A stretch of 64,000 nucleotides of DNA from Glandiceps talaboti (GCF_964340395.1 NC_135560.1:7368598-7432597), one strand, 5' to 3'. Shown: positions 22,747 to 35,310, numbered from the stretch's first letter. The notes: generated by a model not told the origin, from the sequence alone. Numbers and translations are program-made.

Positions 22747-25700
22747 TCAGTCTGTCTTCTTTGATGACACTGGGTACTTGTAGATCAAGAAGAATTGAAG
22801 GAGGCTTGACAGTAGTCCTTGTAGACTTGGTAGCTGTGAAGGTCAAAAAGGAAAACAGATTTATAGTACAGTCAAAGCCTTCATGTAAGGGCTTTAGGAG
22901 CTCCCAAAATGATGGCTTAATTATCTGGTTGCTAAGGAAAGCCTTCAATGGCTGACTTGAAACTTTGAAGGCAATATAGTGATTGACGTCACCTGAGTGG
23001 GTTTAATGCAGTCAAAGCCTTCATGTTAGGGTTTCAGAAACCTTCAAGAGCTGTCAAAATAATGATTGCTTATGATTGTCTTCTGAGCGGCTAAATTAGC
23101 CAAAGTGTTTGATGTGGTTACTGTCTTTGAGTTTGATATAGACAATATTCAGATTCATTTATTTCACTGAAATAAACTGAAAGAAATCATTGGGTATGTT
23201 CAAGAGACAAAGATGTCGGTGAACACTTTCCAACCTTTATCTATATGACTAAATGGTTCCTGTTTTGGCACAGTTCAGGCAAAACACCAGTATGTGTAAA
23301 ATGGATACTGATGACTTGTAAGGAATAAAGGCTGCCATATATATCATTTATTTATGTATGCAAATCAAGTACTAATACTTTGAAAGAGACAATAGTCTTC
23401 TTTTGTACATGTTATAATTGTTATTATTTGTGTAAATAACTCTTTCTGTTAAATTTACAAGTTTAAAGCAATGACAAGAAAAAACGTTAACTGAAAACCT
23501 CAATTTCAAGATCAACTTTACCTGGATATACAGATCATTAATGAGTACACCATAGATATACCAGGACACGGAGTTAGCAAATACAGCTATTGTCAGACTG
23601 GTTGATAGCTTCTCTGATGACTTGGTCTTGATAATGTCAGTCTAGTCACAACCACAGACAGAAGAATTAGATTTCAAATCATCCAGTTTTGGTGAGATGC
23701 AGAATGGAACATTGATGTTGCATAATATTATATATTCATATACATTCCCTGGCTTTGATATGACAATGGCAGATGAACTACCGTGAAGCTCAAGATAGAC
23801 ACAAATTAAAGCCATTATTGGATGTTGATGTAATTATATTTACTAGGGTGGCATTTCTGATAGAAGGCTTTTCTTTTCTCAAGTGGCAGCATATACAACC
23901 TCATTCAGTATTTAGACTGTGATTACGGGAATTTATATCCAGATAACCAAGGCACTGCTATCACTCATGTGTATAAATCTACCGTATGCAACAACACAAA
24001 CTTTGAAGAGTATGTTATTGTTCATGGTCACATTAGTTTTTAACTTAACCAGAAAAGTAAGTCCAAAGTAACTATATTTTGCGATTTAACATGAGTTTTA
24101 GTTTGTGTCTATCTTTGTTTGTTGATAGCACTTTTTCTACAGTAATATTACACTCACCTTGCTTCTGGTGAGATCTAAAATAAAGATGTTTTTAAGATAA
24201 AATATTCACTGTCTACCAAAGTTAAATTTAGCTGGTTAAATTTAGGTTATATCTAAGCGCTAAATCTCTACACTACTGATAGTTTAGGAAATCTATGATT
24301 TTAGTTTAATAGTGACATCTAAAGGTTGTTGCCACCATTTATGCCTTAACAGACCTGTTGCCGGTTCCAAGATGCATTGCGTGTCTCTCCATACAATACC
24401 ATGTATTGTGTACATGCTGAGGGGTTAGCATGCGTTACTCAGGGAGATGGTTGTCACCTGGGTTTACTTGTAAAATCCCTCTCCGTCGTTGGTAGCATTT
24501 AGTCTTTGTTCTGTAAAATCACTCATAATCAAAGAGTGTCTTTCCATCATTTCCTGATGAAAATGTTATTTATACTAAAGACAAAACAAGACTAAATGTA
24601 ACAACATAAGCGACATCCTCTCACACAATGCATCTTGGAACCAGAAATCTATTATGATATGGTACCTAAACATAAGCAATCATTAACAACACAATGACCA
24701 AAGTAGCTGCTACCATCATGCCTTTGTAATGATAATATTTATTTGTGCAGTATAGAAGTATGCTGTGACATATACAATTTTCATACCTTGAAACATTTTG
24801 GGGCAAGTGAGGAACAGTGCCCATTTCTTCTTGCCGATACAAGTCAGGTATTGCTGATTCTGTGTATTCACTGGCTTCAGCCAGAGTTGTACAATATATT
24901 TGACAGTGCTGGTTATAAATTTGATAAATCTTACCATTTCAGCAAGTGGTGCAGTATTAAATACAACTACTAAGACACACGTAATAAGTCCAAGTCTATC
25001 GGTTAATGTAGCATGGTCTATAACTATGTAGTGAAGATAACAGTACACAGCTGCCATGAAGAGACAACCATACACAAGCTGTAGATATATCTGAAACTGA
25101 AGAAATAGACAATGAATTAGACTAAAAAATGTCAGGGGTTAAAATTTACTTTTTTTGTAAGCAGTCCATCTGAACACAGACAAATATTCTTACTTGTCTG
25201 TGCTCTGGACTACTAGTTTTAGGTTTTATTGGTCCACAGTATGATAACAGTGGTCAATATTTGATTCTTTTTGTAAGTGGTCCATGTGGACCATCAGTGT
25301 GAGGGTTTGGTGGTCAACAGCAAGAGAATGGTGGTTGATATTTACTTCTTTTAGTAAGTGATGCATGTGGACCATCAGTGTGAGGGTTTGGTGGTCAACA
25401 GCAAGAGAAGGGTGGTCACTGTAATTTCATTTACTGTTTTCCTATCATTTTTATTGTCATGTTTATATTTTATCTAATGGAAATCTCAGTAACAAAATTT
25501 TGACTAAAATTTCCTGCAATATAATATAGAATCTGATTATTAGTGAACACATAATTTAATAAATAACTTTATTACTTAACAACATGCTGTGGAAAGCATG
25601 GTATAGTAAACACAATACAATACAATACAATACAATACAATACAATACAAGACAAAAATACGATACACATTACTTGTCTGCTGGGGGGATCTTTCGAGAT

Positions 25701-28700
25701 GTATCTAAAAGAAATTTGGCAAAAGAAAGTTTATCATCTGCAATTCATACATTATTCATTTAATGAATAATGTACACATTGTGATCACAAATCAACAGTA
25801 ATTTATAATTTTTTCCAAACTGCAGTTTAATTCCATCACACTTTGATAACTAGTCCACATTGAATCAGATGGTCCAAAACTAAAATTCAGTGATCATTGG
25901 ACTCAAAACCACTGCTAAATCTGTATTACATACAGTCAGGGCTAGTTTGTAAAATGTGCCATGTTAGGGCAACCTTCTCAGGAGGTTGATAGGAGTGGAA
26001 CAACAAGACATAGCTTAATTACAGTCAAAGGCAGGCTCTATGAAGGGAAAATGTGTTTGTATAACAGAATATGTGTAACATATTTTTTAAATTTATCTAA
26101 TTTGTTCATACTTTTCCACAAGTTAAGTGAGTCATTTGATAAATTTATCATATTTTCTGGGGATAGTCATTTTTGTGTTTGTCTTGCAAGTTGCAGAATA
26201 TATGTAACATATTTCAAATGTATCCCTCTTGTTTTTACTTTCAAGTTATATTTGTTGTTTAATAAATGTACAATATTTTGTGGGATAAATGAATACCATT
26301 GTAATCTTACTTCATTCATACATAATAATTTTACCTTCATATGTTTAATTAAGGGATGGAACAACTAAAATTAGGTGTAAAATATTGTGAAAAGTAAAAT
26401 GAACGCATATTTTGCTTTGGGAAAAAACACACACATTCAGTTAAAAAACATACAATGGAAACCAGGAGAGTAGCAACAAAACATTGTCAGATCAATTTGA
26501 TACATTCTATTGTCTGGCTCAACAAGTAAGCATTTTGTCCAGATACTTTGATTCTACTTTCCTGGTTTTCACTGAAGATATACAAAGGACATGAAATTAC
26601 CTTTCTTTGCGTGAAGACAACATATACCAACACATAAATTACTTGTAGGACAGAACCAACAACATTTACAATCAAAATAGTCTCATCCCATTTCAGAAAA
26701 CCATAGTACAGGAAAGTAAAATTACTGAAAAGACAACATAAAACAAAGAATCTTTTGATTAAAGAAGGATTTTTCACTTACCTGTACATGTTCATATCCT
26801 GTCTGCATTTACAGTTAATATAAAAAGTAAAGTCATTTTAACATGCATACATTGTTTTTCCAGTGCTTGTTCATAGCCCATACTAGTACTACACAAAAGG
26901 GTTTTTGTGTAGGGTTGTGTAGGGTTTATGGCTTGTTACAACGGAAATCATAAACCCTGAAACAAAACGTCGCCTGGCTCAACAAAAATCTTATTAACAA
27001 AGCTACATTCTATCGGCCTGCTAAACAAAAATCTTACCAACAGCATTTCGTCAATTGTCTGGCGTGACAAACATCTTTACCGATATTGTTACACTTTCTT
27101 TGTGTCAGCTACCATTGTCTTAGGAGATCAACGACAAATTCATATGTCCCTGAATGGAAAACCTAAGGTCTGGCACGTTCTTTGATATTTTTGAGACAGT
27201 CAATTGACTAAAATGTATCAATTGTAGTTCAGTTCTTGTTGTGCCAGACGATAACATGCGGAAATATTAATTAGATTTTGTCTAGCCAGACGAGAATACT
27301 TACAACATCAAAGAGATATTTTGTTTGGCCAGACAAAAACTGTGGCAATATTAGTGAGATTTCTGTCGAACCAGGCGACATCTTGTTTCAGGGTTTGTGA
27401 TTTCCATTGTACTTTACTTTGAGAAGAGCTTAACAAAGGTACAAGAAGAAAAGCATTACATGTACATTCAATTGAATTCAAAATTCAACAAAACAAAACA
27501 AAGCAAATACATAACATTGCACTGATTCTTTTGTATGAGTTACTTTTTCTTTAAAAAATAAAATTGAAAATGTTTACCTTAATTGTTTGATTGCACACTT
27601 TGATTTACTTTGATATAATGGTTTACGGACACAGATTTTCATTTGAAAATATCGTGTTTTTTGTCATTTTTCTCCCCTTAAACAAGAACTTTTATTAATT
27701 TGATGAAAAGTTAAATGTATAAATTCATGGGTCTTGTCTGTTTGTGACTGGAAATCTCTAACAATGGGTCTATTTTTGGATTGTACCACAGGGGAAGCAA
27801 GCATGCAATTGATTGATTGATCAATCAATTGATCGATATATTGATTAGATGTTTGACCATCTAAATTAATTTTTGTGGTGAAATAAAACTTACTTTTTGT
27901 GTGATATTCATCAATTGACTGTTTGATTTTGTGGTGATATAAAACTTTCTTTCCATAGCTACTTTTCTCGGAATCAGTTACACCAACAGTATGAGATTAT
28001 CACACCAAATAAACACTGAACCATGCACAGACAAGTAGTTTTTGCATGGTTCAGTGTATATTCAGTGTGGTAATCTCCCAAAGGTATGAGAGATAAAGCA
28101 AATTGTTGCTGTAACCACAGACGAGTAAGAAACAGATTGGCAATGGGTATTGTTCTGAGGTGTTAATAGGGGGATATGAGCTGGATCATTGTCTCTGGTA
28201 GGCTGCAAGGTTCTCCTTTTGTTTGAAATATACGCTGAAAGTTACCAAGTGGCATGTGAGTTGCTCTTCAGGAACTATTGGTATTTGTTTTCTATAGCAA
28301 CACTAAGTCATCGATAAAGGTCAAAGGTCAAAGGACCAAATGCATAATCTTTGAGTGGAAGCAGAAATTTTTGCAAAAACATTTTGAAAATCGAGTGAGA
28401 TTTAGTTGAGTTATTGCCTTTTAAAACTTACTTGTTTGGTATGGTCAAATTTATGATTATATATTAAATAAGTATATCTGAGTGAAAAATGTAGAAGTGA
28501 GGAAAAAGTGACACACTGTACGACAAAATCTGACAATAGGTGAAGTTGTGCTATATGGCTCTGTAGTAAGTCACACTCTGGGATTTTTGTCCTACCCACA
28601 GGGATTTTTGTCAGAAAAGTAGATACTTCATTCAGTAGTCGTAACATTTCCGAAGTTTACACGAGGGTTTATTTGTTATTTATGCAAGAATATGTTGACC

Positions 28701-29752
28701 CCAAGCAGATTCACACCTTTGAAAGTTATTTCCATGACAATAGTGTAATGTTTACTCAAGACTACAGTTCCTGCAATGGGAGAGGACCCATTGCTAATCT
28801 GTTTCTTACTTGACTGTGCTGTAACCTATCCTCAGATAATCATAAGATTAGGGGTTTAATTTAGGTAAAAGAAGAATGGACAAGATCTCTTTATTTACTT
28901 TAATAAAGAGTGAATTATATACAGCTGAAAGAGATAAAACTAGCCAGGAAAAGATGGATAAAAAGTGTTATATCATTTATCAATATCACAAAAAAATTTG
29001 TTTTATTTCACCACAAAAATTAATCATTCAATCAATTAATCGTTCATTCATTCATTCATTCAACCAACCAACCAACCAACCAACCAACCAACCAATCAAT
29101 CAATCGATCGATCGATCAATTAATTAATCAATCAATCGATCAATCAATCAATCAATCAATTGCATGCTCAATGAACCCTGTGATTGTACATGGGGTAGAT
29201 GTTTTCAACTTGGGCCACACACCCCAATGAAAATATTGAGAGTACCCCCGGTGATGACATAATCTTACATAACTCAGAATGAAAAATATGCAAAGACCAG
29301 ATTATTCTGAAGTCTGTGATTTACTCGTTATGCATATTAAAGTTTGTGAAATAATGTTGACGTCTTGAGAGTACTTCAAACTGCGCAAATTGCATAAAAA
29401 CCACCAAAAAATTTATACAATACATACCAAAAACGGCAGGCGCGTACGTTGGAAACAAAACAAAACAGAGGCATGCACTTACTTGACTAATCCTATCAAA
29501 AACGGCAGAAAGGGGACATTGCGTGTACTCCCATTTCTATATATCTGTAAACATGGTGGTCTGCAAAAAAATAAAATAAAACAAAATAAAAAATAAACAT
29601 TGCAATATTCAAATGAGAAATTATCTAATCTAATATCCTAACTAGGTCAAAGGTCAATTAAACTCGATAACAATAACCACTCACATTCCCGCTGTATAAC
29701 TTAATACAGTAATACATATACATGTCAGTGACATGAACGTTAGCAGGTCCAT
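22747..29752 (-). CDS. SLC50A1-like: SWEET (SLC50-type) sugar transporter, complete, six exons, 210 aa (gene B)
   Basis: Seven-helix bidirectional sugar uniporter of plasma or Golgi membrane. Exons in transcript order (complement): 29752-29685, 29560-29483, 26724-26601, 25090-24935, 23641-23522, 22833-22747. Phases are consistent (633 bp) and splice sites are GT/AG. Helix 1: MDLLTFMSLTCICITVLSY. Signature after helix 1: GSTRNVPFLPFL. The N-terminal MtN3 half has 'YYGFLKWDETILIVNVVG' with the sugar-site Asn at 69. The C-terminal half has DRLGL, 'TAPLAEMTDIIKTKSSEKLS' and 'SVSWYIYGVLINDLYIQ'. The last exon encodes LPSLQGLLSSLLQFF and LIYKYPVSSKKTD. The usual VPNxxG motif of helix 7 is LPSLQG here, so Asn is replaced by Ser185. 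Human SLC50A1 is 221 aa. It starts 267 bp from the divergent POLR2M start. Confidence 0.9.
24363..24642. mobile_element. Foldback MITE family M9 in intron 4 of SWEET gene B (280 bp)
   Basis: The ends 'ggttccaagatgcattgcgt' and 'acacaatgcatcttggaacc' are inverted repeats. A second inner pair (gcatttagtctttgt / acaagactaaatgt) sits near the centre. Confidence 0.78.
25158..25415. repeat. 81-bp tandem repeat, about three copies
   Basis: 'gtaagtggtccatgtggacc' at 25273 and 'gtaagtgatgcatgtggacc' at 25354 begin two well-matched units containing 'gagggtttggtggtcaacag'. A diverged unit starts near 25158. It lies in SWEET gene B intron 3. Confidence 0.82.
25613..25650. repeat. (ACAAT)n pentanucleotide repeat
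   Basis: About eight perfect ACAAT units in SWEET gene B intron 3. Confidence 0.93.
26939..27411. mobile_element. Foldback MITE family M8 in intron 2 of SWEET gene B (about 473 bp)
   Basis: The left end 'aacggaaatcataaaccctg' with 'cgtcgcctggctc' is mirrored by 'gaaccaggcgacatcttg' and 'cagggtttgtgatttccatt'. Inside, the 'tctggc' / 'gccaga' motif recurs several times in both orientations, giving a nested hairpin structure. Confidence 0.85.
27764..29193. mobile_element. Large inverted repeat, about 1.4 kb
   Basis: Left-arm blocks (27764-28150): 'aattttt'-'gtggtgaaataaaact', 'gtaagaaacagattggcaat'. Right-arm blocks (28770-29193): 'attgctaatctgtttcttac', 'ttttatttcaccacaaaaat'. Both outer ends carry (ATCA/ATTG)n runs next to 'gcatgcaattg' / 'caattgcatgc'. 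A related arm lies at 54220-54410. It is probably a non-autonomous foldback transposon; it fills much of SWEET gene B intron 2. Confidence 0.7.
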
Positions 29753-30018
29753 AGTTTCTCAGCGTGTGATTTTATACTTGGGAAAGCTAGCTATAGAATG
29801 GACGGCTCGTCCAGAAAAACAAGTTGGGAGCTATCGGCCGGTCAGTGTCGGGGTCAGAATGAACACCTCCCTTCAGTGTTTCCAGTGATTCCATTGGTGG
29901 AAATTATTTGGGCATGCGTATAGCAAACACAGTAGACGACGACGTAAAAACGCATGAGCTTGCAGAATCTAAAGATGTCACTTTGTTTTGTCTGCATGTA
30001 GATGTGCTGTGAGTACTG
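29753..30018. promoter_or_regulatory. Putative bidirectional promoter, SWEET gene B / POLR2M
   Basis: Only 266 bp separate the two start codons, which point away from each other. A CCATTGG block (about 29891-29897) supplies a CCAAT-type box for either strand. No TATA box was found at a convincing position. Inferred from geometry. Confidence 0.5.
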
Positions 30019-33009
30019 ATGGCTCATCTCGATAGACAGGGAGAACTTGGAAACCTCTCCAAAAAGACTAGAATTGAACTCGTCGATTTACTATGTCGAC
30101 AGGACAAGCTTTTAGGAAATATGTAAGTGACTATAGTAGTTATCTAGCTTCATCGTGAAGTATCCTGGTGTGTGTAGTAGTAATCATCACGTAACGGTAT
30201 ATGTATAATGCAACAGAAATCTGGTCTAGTCCCTATTCGGTATCCGTTACGATTTACACCTTCACTCACGTGGTTTAGTTAGAGATCGCGTTGGCATCAA
30301 GACTAACAGAAATCTTGATGAGCGGCGTAATGGGTCCACAACATAAGTCACTTAGTATTTCTTAGATTGTTGTTAGAAAAGTGGGGAAAACAAACCAGTT
30401 TAATAGATTGTTTTCCTTGTTGTAACGTAATGACTTAAATATATTTCCCCTACCTGTATTGCAAAATTGTATCTGAGGAAAGGTATAACTATATAAATAA
30501 CCATAGTTGTCTGACATTACGTTCTCTACAGGAAATTTCTACAGAAGCTTCCTGACAAGGGAGAAAAGATCAGAAAGTTTGCAGATAAATTGAAACAACT
30601 GATAGCAGAAAAAGAACAAATAGAACGAACATCAGAATTGTTTGCCAGCATGAAGATAGGGTCAAGTACTGTAACAGAACTTGACAGTGATGATGATGAT
30701 GAGGAGGAGGAGAACGCTGATGACACAGTGAAGGACAGAGTGATGGTTTCTGAGAGTCTGCCATCATTATCTGATGGGATGTCATCAGAAAGGACTGAAA
30801 ATGTCATCGCAGGGAACCAATATGAATCGATAGTAAAAAAGGAATCTGTGTTCAAGAAAAGGATGGCAAGCCAAAGAGGAAAAGAGACTGAAAATGTGTT
30901 TTTGAAAACTGGGGAAAATAAACCAGCTAGAGAGATTTTTAAGCCAAATAAGACATTAAGGTCTGAGAGAATTCCAGAAAATTTGACTAAACCTCAACTA
31001 CTGTTATCACCCAAAATAAAAGAGAATTTAGAACGGGATAAAGTGGAAGAATTGTCTGCTGTGTTTCCTCCAAAACTGAAACATCCAGATGGTACGAAAT
31101 TATTAGATATAAAGGAATCTGCTCAACTAGAACAAGAACAACAGAGGAAATATGAGGTACTAGTTCTTCTCTTATTGATGCTTTATTGGACGTCAATGGG
31201 TTGCAGTTGTTATTTAGTGATGTCACAAAGACTGCTAAGGTTTAAAAAAAAATTTTTTGGTTCCGATTACCTGACCCCACCAGTTTTTTACTGATGACCC
31301 TGAACATTTTTTTATGTATTCAAAAAAATAAAATTGCGAAAATTGTGAAGTCTAGTGAAAAATAGTGGATGCGGAAACTGTCATCAACTTAACAATTAGA
31401 CAATATAAAAGTGTTCTTCCAATCTGTAATGACTGTACATCTGATGAGAAGAAACCAATAACACAGAGACCATATGAAAACAACAGAAGACATTACTACC
31501 TGAACTAGACACTCACATGAAAAAAAAATACTGGTATAAAAAAAATAGAAAATCTACCTACCCCACCTATTCTAAAATTGAGCGTAATTGGAACCACACA
31601 ATTTTTTTTAGGCCTAAGTGCAATTAATATTTTCAAACCTGCTTTTTTAAGATTTATGAATATTATAATTTTTACACCTGGTAGGCTTTTTATGAATGTT
31701 ATCATTTTTACACATGGTGGAATATTTCAAATACTAGCCCAGAGACCTGGCTTGAAGGTTAGAATAGACTGCTTGCCTGAACAGAATTGTCAAGCCAGTA
31801 AGCCAAGTCTCTGGGGATATGACTTTGAATACTACAAGCCAATATCATCAGAACACACACCTATTTTCTCTATTCAATCAATGAAATCTGCTTGTCACTA
31901 TAGGAGGCATATGCTCAACATGCAGCAGAGAGACTTACAGAGAGGATGAACTTGACCATGGGAGAAGATGTACTGGATGTAGGAGACAATGTGTATCCTT
32001 TTATCATTGCATATATGTCAGTAAGAATGACACATTTCAGAGACAGGACTGTCGGGAGTATATGTATTCCAATATAGAAATTGATATGATACATAATTAC
32101 ATGTTCATAGTAATAATACATGACCAAGGGTTCTCATTACTTACAAGTTACATTTCACCGGTTCAGGTCAACAGGCTTTGTCAAACTGACAAATGGATAG
32201 TTTGACAAAGACCATCACCTTGAACAGGCAAAATGTTACTAGTAAGTAATTAGAAGCTTGTGGGTTGTCAGTGGCCGAGTGGTTAAACCACTTGCCTCTT
32301 ACCACTGGTCGGGGTTCAAACTCATTCAGGGTTTGATTAAATTTTACCACGTTGTAAGTACAAAATGAAGTAAGAAGAGTGTCGTTCAGTAGAGCAGGTT
32401 TTCCTGAGTATGCTGCTTTCCTCCTACATTAACATTGAACCCGTGAGGGATAGCCCCCACTGGACTTCTTGGGAGATAAGTGTTTAATATCCAGTATAAA
32501 TAAAGATTATTATTACCGGGTATTATAACCCTTGGTTTTGATACAAGAACTAATAATTACTATGTTTTACTGACTTGATGTAAGGATAATGTTCATGGCT
32601 TTTACTGGATAATGGTAAAAAAGTAATGCACTCATATATTTACATATCCATTCTCTTTTATACTGTTGACTTTGTGAGTACCATACTTCATTCTAGGTAA
32701 TTAAGCAGGAGGCTGTAAACAAACATGAATATGGCACCAACAAACTTGTTATCACAGATAAATTTCAATACAGTTGATTACAGTCTATCCCGAGATTGAA
32801 TGAGTTGGTGGTGTTTTCACACTCTATAGTTGAACAGTAATAAAAATTACATTGTTATGCATTGCATCATTGTTGTATTGCTTTGATATTTAATTAATAA
32901 AATCAACAGTATTGAGATTATTTCTTTAACTTAATGTACCAGATATCGTGAACAGACATCTGAAGAAAGTGACTCTGAATCTGATGGTGAATCAGTTAAT
33001 GATAATTGA
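30019..33009 (+). CDS. POLR2M: POLR2M / GRINL1A (Gdown1) homologue, four exons, 294 aa
   Basis: Gdown1 is a metazoan Pol II-associated protein that competes with TFIIF and makes the polymerase Mediator-dependent. Exons: 30019-30122, 30532-31156, 31904-31992, 32943-33009 (885 bp, phases consistent). Residues 16-55 (KKTRIELVDLLCRQDKLLGN, then MKFLQKLPDKGEKIRKFADK) match the conserved N-terminal block of human POLR2M. The middle is long, acidic (DSDDDDEEEEN) and probably disordered. The C-terminal block SAQLEQEQQRKYEEAYAQHA, ERLTERMNLTMGED matches the human conserved coiled segment. The last exon gives YREQTSEESDSESDGESVN, the acidic end. It is shorter than human (about 368 aa), with the loss in the variable middle. 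Intron 2 holds a MITE and intron 3 a SINE. Confidence 0.88.
31236..31617. mobile_element. MITE family M1, copy 2, in POLR2M intron 2
   Basis: Bounded by 'taaggtttaaaaaaaaattt' and 'tttttaggcctaa'. The internal blocks 'gatgagaagaaaccaataac' and 'ctacctaccccacctattct' are shared with the copy at 51305. It starts 80 bp after the exon 2 donor. Confidence 0.88.
32260..32515 (+). mobile_element. tRNA-derived SINE (Leu/Ser-type head) in POLR2M intron 3
   Basis: 'cagtggccgagtggttaaac' is a class II tRNA-like A box region and 'tcggggttcaaac' a B box. The body includes 'ggttttcctgagtatgctgc' and the tail ends 'ataaataaagattattatta'. It is not a functional tRNA gene, since no acceptor stem can form across it. 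Confidence 0.72.
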
Positions 33010-33084
33010 TTTTTTGGGGAGTGTGTAGACAAATAGTTCAACCAAAGGAAGCCACACCAACACCCTAAATATGATGCCTGTTGC

Positions 33085-33620
33085 AGCAGAAAGTGATTCT
33101 TACGTTGAATTAATCACTGATAGTGGAGTGTGTGGAAAAAAATTCCCTAAAGATGTTCCACTATGAACAAGCTCTGATATGGCTTTTAAACTAAACTGGA
33201 GATGGTTGAACGTTGGGGAGATTGAAGAAAAAAGTTCAAGAAAAGACAACTACATTCATTCCCCATGCTTGGTGCACTATGGCAGCAGAAAGGGACTTGC
33301 ATGATCACTCACTCACTCACTCACTCACTTACTCACTCGTTCGCTCACTTGGTCAGTCAGTAATTGATGTTTGAAGAGTATGTAGCATTGGGTTCAACAA
33401 AAGACAACCACATCAACTTCCTGAATACAGTGAACAGACACCTGAAGAAAGTGACTCTAAAGATGAAGATGAATCATTCAATGTTTGATTTTCGGGGCTG
33501 GAATGTGTAGAAAAAAGTAACCATAGAAAACATTAACTTCCTAAATATTTGCTCTAAGGCTGCAGAAAGTGATTCTTTTAAAGTTAGGATGAATTGATCA
33601 GTGAATTGCATATACAAAAG
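33085..33620 (+). pseudogene. Degenerate repeats of the POLR2M terminal exon and 3' flank
   Basis: 33424-33488 reads 'tacagtgaacagacacctga' and 'agaaagtgactctaaagatg', a diverged copy of the true last exon (32943-33009), and still ends in an in-frame stop (YSEQTPEESDSKDEDESFNV). Flanking 'tttttggggagtgtgtag' / 'ttcggggctggaatgtgtag' also match. Shorter echoes 'gcagaaagtgattctt' are at about 33088 and 33560. It looks like an old tandem duplication; the copy at 33424 is preceded by 'cctgaatacag', so use as an alternative last exon is conceivable but unproven. Confidence 0.6.
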
Positions 33621-33949
33621 TTGAACAACATTCTCGTCTACTCAGTGAATCCATTTTCATTCCGTTTATTTCAGTCCTCCAGTTACAGGATGTACATTTT
33701 GTGAACCATCAAAAACAAAAAACAATACTACATGTATATGTACATTTATATGAATTTATTACATTTTAGATATTTATAACTAGGTATTTAATGTATTTTG
33801 ACATACAAAATAGCAAGTCGTCAAAGTGTTTTGATTATCAAATGTAATGGTCAATAGATTCTATGATAAAATAATTTTTTGTGTGCATATTTATGTCAAC
33901 ATTCACATCTGTTTGTGACATTCTCTGTCAAATCAGATTACTCTGCTTA

Positions 33950-34200
33950 TTCTCAAAATAGGAGCACATACATATCAAACAGACTCATGCCTAAATACTT
34001 CGCTGAACTCATTCTGCAGAATGACCATACACAAACGCCATGTTCTAGTCATGAACTTCCACTCAAAGTTCCAGACTTGATGATTGAGCATTTATCTATG
34101 CTGCTCTAACTCTTTGGAATCAACTACCGACTGATATCACTACAGCACCAAATATTAGAATCTATAAAACAAGACTTGATACCTACTTTTTTCCCCCCAG
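33950..34200 (+). mobile_element. LINE 3' relic (CR1/L2/Jockey-like reverse transcriptase C-terminus)
   Basis: Translation gives RSTYISNRLMPKYFAEL, then after frame damage YAALTLWNQLPTDITTAPNI and RIYKTRLDTYFF. The pattern 'aaxxLWNxLPxxIxxAPxxxxFKxxLKTYxF' is the hallmark of the end of many non-LTR retrotransposon ORF2 proteins. It is fragmentary and frameshifted. Confidence 0.72.
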
Positions 34201-34983
34201 AGTTTATCTATGACATGCTATCTGTACATTACCAGTAGACACTAGGTTCTCTAGAAACCTTTTCATCGTATCATGGATTATGTAGCAATTGATAATGTCC
34301 ATAATCAAATTGTTATATAATCATCTACATGGAACAGAATTTGAAAATTTCTGAAAAAGCTGCCATTCCCGTGCTGCTATTAAATACCAAGTCATGGATA
34401 GTTCATACGTGTGCTTTTAATCATGACTGTAACTCTTCATACATGTAATATATTAGATTGTCAGATACATCAATGTTGTTAAGACTGAATCAGGCTTCTT
34501 TCACATGGTATCTGATAAGGTGGCACAACAAGACAAGTCATATCTTAGTACAGACTGTTACAAAACTACGAGTCAGTGATCATGGCAGAACTGATATTCT
34601 TGACCTGTATAATATTTGGTTGTCAATACTATATCAATGTCATATTGGCTGGGTATATTAAAATGATTTACAGATACATTTATGATGTATCAATCTATGA
34701 TCTTTCTTTGACACAAGTATTGTAGTATATAGGTTGGCATTTGACCTTACATTTGGGTCACTTTTCAAAACTATACTAGAGTGGAGTACAGTGCAAATAT
34801 TTAGTGAAGCCAAAGTCTACCAGAACTGATCTCACACGAATACATGTATTCAAAGTAAAGGTAAACCAATGTATGTTTTCAATAAAAGTCTTTATTTAAA
34901 AAATAATGTTATTGAAATACTTGCATACTTTACACAATGTCAATGTAAGAGGCAAATACAGCATTCAGTGTATTGCTGGTTTA

Positions 34984-35310
34984 ATGTTAGTGTTCACTGG
35001 CTCTCTTTGATACAACCATGCAGAAACCAATAAGAAACTGCACATGCCACACTTTAAGATAGCAAGATTGAATGAATACAGATTCTTGCTACATTTTGTC
35101 TAAATGATATTAACTAATGTACCACCTTTCAGACATCAAAACATTGGTGCCTGCATGTCTGTGTCTAGTTGCAGTATGTTGAATGGTTTACTTCATTTAG
35201 ACAAAATGTAACAAGAAGTTGCAATCTTGTTATCTTTAGTGTACAATGTGCAGTTTTTTTTATTGGTTTCTGTGTGGTTGCATCAAACAGAGCCAGTCAA
35301 CACTAACATG
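34984..35310. mobile_element. MITE family M2, copy 2 (about 327 bp)
   Basis: Ends 'gttagtgttcactggctctc' and 'agagccagtcaacactaac' are inverted, and the whole interior is collinear with copy 1 at 3486-3823. Confidence 0.9.

Noticed and set aside
24716-25075. 119-codon minus-strand frame as a stand-alone gene
   Set aside because: It is SWEET gene B exon 4 read through into the intron; the splice donor at 24934 ends the coding part.
32260-32340. A tRNA-Leu/Ser gene
   Set aside because: A and B box-like sequences are present, but no acceptor stem or proper anticodon arm, and it is fused to a SINE body.
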